Of a stretch of 64,000 nucleotides of DNA, positions 61,640 through 64,000 are shown piece after piece (the stretch's first letter is position 1; the number at the start of each line of letters is the position of its first letter). The notes beneath the pieces are model-generated. The model worked only from the letters and a program-made list of their open reading frames with translations. It was not told the origin of the DNA and ran no database searches. A program made the position numbers and the translations under genes. Location: assembly GCF_024213665.1 (NCBI RefSeq), contig NZ_JANAVP010000012.1, forward strand, positions 124,001-188,000. Reading direction: 5' to 3'. The stretch comes from Streptomyces sp. A3M-1-3. GTDB lineage: Bacteria > Actinomycetota > Actinomycetes > Streptomycetales > Streptomycetaceae.

Positions 61640-61805
61640 CTAGGTCCTGTCCGGTCGATCAGGCCGGATCAGGGAGCGGGGTCTGGTGCCGTGCATCGCA
61701 AGGCGGAGGAAGGAGCCATGGCGGAGCCCTGGCGACTGACGACAACGCGGCGAGGTGCGGCACCAGGGCGCGCGAGCCCGGCATGGTCGGCCGGACAGGA
61801 CCTAG
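61640..61805. mobile_element. MITE of about 158 bp with CTAG target duplications
   Basis: Flanked by CTAG on both sides (61640-61643 and 61802-61805), with terminal inverted repeats GTCCTGTCCGG (61644-61654) and CCGGACAGGAC (61791-61801) that extend imperfectly to about 24 bp. It has no coding capacity for a transposase. The inside holds a further inverted repeat (TCTGGTGCCG / CGGCACCAGG). The CTAG duplication fits IS5-type (IS427-group) transposases. Confidence 0.85.
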
Positions 61806-62713
61806 GCGCCGCAGGAGCGGAGGAAGGCGCGGGTGCGCTGGGCGATCGGGAGCGGCTTGTCGGGCGGACAGGGGTACATGTCCTGTTCGACGATGGCGAA
61901 GAGGTCGACGTCCAGCTTCTGGGCGGCGGCCAGTACGGGCTCCAGGGCCGGCACGCCGGTGGGCGGCTCGCACATCACCCCCCGCGCGACGGCCGGGCCG
62001 AACGGCACTCCGCCCGCCACCACTTCGGCCAGGATCCGCGGGTCCACCTGCTTGAGGTGCAGGTAGCCGATCCGTTCGCCGTAGGTCTCGATGAGCTTGA
62101 CGCTGTCGCCGCCGCAGTACGCGTAGTGGCCGGTGTCCAGGCAGAGCGAGACCAGGTCGGAGTCGGTCGCGTCGAGAAAGCGGGCGACGTTCTCCTCGCT
62201 GTCGATGTGGGTGTCCGCGTGCGGGTGGACGACGGTCTTCAGGCCGTACCGCTCCCGCACCTCGCGGCCCAGCCGCTCGGTCTGGGTGGTGAGTTCACGC
62301 CACTGCGCGGGGGTGAGGGTGCGGTTCTCCAGTACCTGGCCGGTCTTGTCGTCCCGCCAGAAGGACGGGATGACGACCAGGTGTTTGGCGCCCATCGCCC
62401 GGGTGAGCGCGGCGATGCGTGACACGTGCGCCCAGGTCGACTCCCAGACGGCCGCCCCGTGGTGGAGTGCGGTGAAGACGGTCCCGGCCGAGACCTTCAG
62501 GCCGCGCCGCTGCGTCTCGTCGGTGAGCCTGGCGGGGTCGGTGGGCAGATAGCCGTACGGGCCGAGCTCGATCCAGGAGTAGCCGGCCTGTGCGACCTCG
62601 TCGAGGAAACGGTTCCACGAGACCTGCTGCGGATCGTCGGGGAACCACACCCCCCAGGAGTCGGGGGCCGAACCGATCCGGATACGGCTGAGCGCGGGCA
62701 CGGAAGAGGTCAT
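61802..62713 (-). CDS. TIM-barrel sugar isomerase/epimerase (inositol pathway, IolE-like)
   Basis: 303 aa. SAPDSWGVWFPDDPQQVSWNRFLDEVAQAGYSWIELGPYGYLP opens a 2-keto-myo-inositol dehydratase/IolE-like or IolI-like AP-endonuclease-2 barrel. Metal ligands are visible in TVVHPHADTHIDSEE, SLCLDTGHYAYCGGD and GYLHLKQVD. The TAG stop codon (61802-61804) lies in the CTAG duplicated by the MITE. The reaction (dehydratase, isomerase or epimerase) is not fixed. Divergent from iolC. Confidence 0.87.
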   Translation of the reverse strand: MTSSVPALSRIRIGSAPDSWGVWFPDDPQQVSWNRFLDEVAQAGYSWIELGPYGYLPTDPARLTDETQRRGLKVSAGTVFTALHHGAAVWESTWAHVSRIAALTRAMGAKHLVVIPSFWRDDKTGQVLENRTLTPAQWRELTTQTERLGREVRERYGLKTVVHPHADTHIDSEENVARFLDATDSDLVSLCLDTGHYAYCGGDSVKLIETYGERIGYLHLKQVDPRILAEVVAGGVPFGPAVARGVMCEPPTGVPALEPVLAAAQKLDVDLFAIVEQDMYPCPPDKPLPIAQRTRAFLRSCGA

Positions 62714-62752
62714 GGGCGTCAGCTTTCCGGCCCCGGGAGAAGGGTGTCAAGG

Positions 62753-62776
62753 ATTGGTCCGAATGTAAGGACAAAT
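62753..62776. promoter_or_regulatory. Palindrome in the iolC/iolE-like divergent promoter
   Basis: ATTGGTCC-GAATGTAA-GGACAAAT is an inverted repeat (7 of 8 pairs) just upstream of the iolC -35 element. Candidate site for the inositol regulator, for example a GntR-family IolR; no such gene is seen here. Confidence 0.7.
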
Positions 62777-62778
62777 TG

Positions 62779-62808
62779 TTGACAGGGTTCCACGGGGACG
62801 ACTAGACC
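62779..62808 (+). promoter_or_regulatory. Predicted housekeeping promoter of iolC
   Basis: TTGACA (62779-62784), 18-base spacer, TAGACC (62803-62808), about 30 bases upstream of the iolC ATG; the -35 almost touches the operator palindrome. Confidence 0.65.
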
Positions 62809-62838
62809 TGGAACAGCCGTCGACCCGGAGGGACACGT

Positions 62839-63897
62839 ATGAGTGCGTACGACCTGATCACGATGGGCCGGATCGGCGTTGACCTCTATCCGTTGCAGGC
62901 CGGAGTCCCGCTGGCGCAGGTCGACTCGTTCGGGAAGTTCCTCGGCGGCTCGGCGACGAATGTCGCGGTCGCGGCCGCCCGGCTGGGCCGCCGGACGGCG
63001 GTCGTGACGCGTACGGGCGCGGACCCCTTCGGCGCGTATCTCCACCAGGAATTGCGGTCCTTCGGGGTCGACGACCGCTGGGTGACGGAGGTTGCGCGGT
63101 ACCCCACGCCCGTGACCTTCTGCGAGGTCTTCCCGCCGGACGACTTTCCGCTGTACTTCTACCGGCTGCCGAAGGCGCCGGACCTGGAGATCCACGAGAG
63201 CGAGCTGGACCTGGACGCGATCCGGGCGGCCCGTACCTTCTGGATGACGGGCACGGGCCTGTGCGCCGAACCCAGCCGCACGGCGACCCTGGCCGCGCTC
63301 GCGGCCCGCGGCGACGCGCCGCCTCCGACTCCGTCCCCGTCCCCGCGTCCCGGCGAGCCCGGCCCGTCGGCTCTCCGCCCTGCCGCAGGCGGCGGCGGCC
63401 CGGGGTCCGGCACCGCGCCCGGGATCACGGTCTTCGACCTCGACTGGCGGCCGATGTTCTGGAGCGATCCCGGCGAGGCCCGTCCGTACTATGCGGAGGC
63501 GCTGGGGCACGCCACCGTCGCCGTCGGCAACGTCGACGAGTGCGAGGTCGCCACCGGTGAGCGCGAGCCGCACGCCGCCGCCCGCGCCCTGCTGGACGCG
63601 GGCGTCGAACTCGCCGTCGTGAAGCAGGGCCCCAAGGGCGTCCTCGCCGTCCACCGCGACGGCACCACCGCCGAGGTCCCACCCGTACCCGTGGAAGTCC
63701 TCAACGGCCTCGGCGCCGGGGACGCGTTCGGCGGGGCGCTCTGCCACGGACTGCTGGCCGGCTGGGAACTGGAGCACACGATGCGGTACGCGAACGCCGC
63801 CGGCGCGATCGTCGCCTCCCGCCTTGCCTGCGCCTCGGCGATGCCGTTCCCCGCCGAGGTCGACCGGGTCCTCGCGGGCGGCGAGGCGGCATCGTGA
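62839..63897 (+). CDS. iolC: 5-dehydro-2-deoxygluconokinase (IolC, PfkB family)
   Basis: 352 aa. Phosphorylates 5-dehydro-2-deoxygluconate, a step of inositol degradation. PfkB family with the N-terminal GRIGVDLYPLQAGVPLAQVDSFGKFLGGSATNVAVAAARLG and the C-terminal signature LNGLGAGDAFGGALCHGLL with catalytic Asp. A ~35-residue Pro/Gly/Ser-rich insertion (about residues 157-192) interrupts the fold between ALAARG and TVFDLDWRP. Stop overlaps the next gene (GTGA). Confidence 0.93.
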   Translation: MSAYDLITMGRIGVDLYPLQAGVPLAQVDSFGKFLGGSATNVAVAAARLGRRTAVVTRTGADPFGAYLHQELRSFGVDDRWVTEVARYPTPVTFCEVFPPDDFPLYFYRLPKAPDLEIHESELDLDAIRAARTFWMTGTGLCAEPSRTATLAALAARGDAPPPTPSPSPRPGEPGPSALRPAAGGGGPGSGTAPGITVFDLDWRPMFWSDPGEARPYYAEALGHATVAVGNVDECEVATGEREPHAAARALLDAGVELAVVKQGPKGVLAVHRDGTTAEVPPVPVEVLNGLGAGDAFGGALCHGLLAGWELEHTMRYANAAGAIVASRLACASAMPFPAEVDRVLAGGEAAS

Positions 63898-64000
63898 ACC
63901 ACGCCACCCCACGAGACCGGGGCCCCACCGCCGGCCCCTCGGCGGCGCCGGGCACCCCGGCCGCAGCCATCCCACTCGCCGGCCCGGCCGCGCGGCTCCC
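63894..64000 (+). CDS. Start of a further gene in the iolC operon (incomplete)
   Basis: Begins GTGAACCACGCC at 63894, coupled to the iolC stop. Only 35 codons are visible before the window ends; they are Ala/Pro/Gly-rich and do not allow a family call. In Streptomyces iol operons iolC is often followed by an aldolase-type gene (inferred, not seen). Confidence 0.6.
   Translation, partial: MNHATPRDRGPTAGPSAAPGTPAAAIPLAGPAARL

Overview
This is a 64 kb stretch of Streptomyces chromosome. The evidence is very high GC with strong third-position GC bias, desferrioxamine genes with DmdR-type iron boxes, XRE/DUF397 pairs, many GTG and TTG starts, TGATG/ATGA/GTGA translational coupling, Tat-dependent glycosidases, and gene content matching the S. 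coelicolor SCO2775-SCO2785 neighbourhood as I remember it. Most of the window is core metabolism, cut by several small accessory insertions.

Layout. 0-2 kb: 5' end of glmS with a small upstream gene, then a decay scar of a SHOCT gene fragment, a TnpB remnant and the tail of a GH20 hexosaminidase. 2-9.4 kb: desferrioxamine biosynthesis (desABCD), a siderophore-interacting reductase and a siderophore-binding lipoprotein, under two iron boxes. 9.4-10.9 kb: an inserted ATPase/nuclease-like gene. 11-18 kb: leucine/branched-chain acyl-CoA catabolism (acyl-CoA dehydrogenase, HMG-CoA lyase, biotin-dependent carboxylase alpha and beta) with a divergent TetR regulator and twin operators. 18-26.5 kb: DUF418 membrane protein, phosphatase-like protein, orphan XRE antitoxin, VapBC, thioesterase II, acyl-CoA dehydrogenase, lipoprotein, XRE/DUF397 pair, PucR-type regulator. 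26.5-28.4 kb: an IscB element (RNA-guided nuclease ancestor of Cas9) with all expected catalytic residues and a structured omega-RNA region, inserted between the PucR regulator and speB. 28.5-41 kb: agmatinase-family enzyme, TPP enzyme, class A beta-lactamase-like protein, fused ABC exporter, secreted proteins, S37 peptidase, GH3 hexosaminidase. 41-45.3 kb: GNAT protein and a four-gene WXG100/type VII polymorphic toxin operon. Its toxin ORF is broken by a third copy of a 7-bp tandem repeat, and removing one copy restores the frame. 45.4-51.4 kb: sugar-catabolism cluster (LacI regulator, Gfo/Idh dehydrogenase, DUF993 aldolase-like protein, two TIM-barrel isomerases, GNAT). 51.6-60.2 kb: recD2, citrate synthase, a 12-copy 16-bp tandem repeat, copA/copZ with a CsoR-type palindrome, zinc alcohol dehydrogenase, small HTH protein. 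60.6-64 kb: inositol-like catabolism divergon (iolG-like, TIM-barrel isomerase, iolC, next gene) with a MITE inserted exactly at a stop-codon/ribosome-binding-site junction.

The most unusual items are the apparently intact IscB/omega-RNA element, the repeat-gated type VII toxin with its unnamed C-terminal domain and coupled immunity candidate, and the MITE inside the inositol operon. All functional calls rest on reading the translated sequence; no database search was run.
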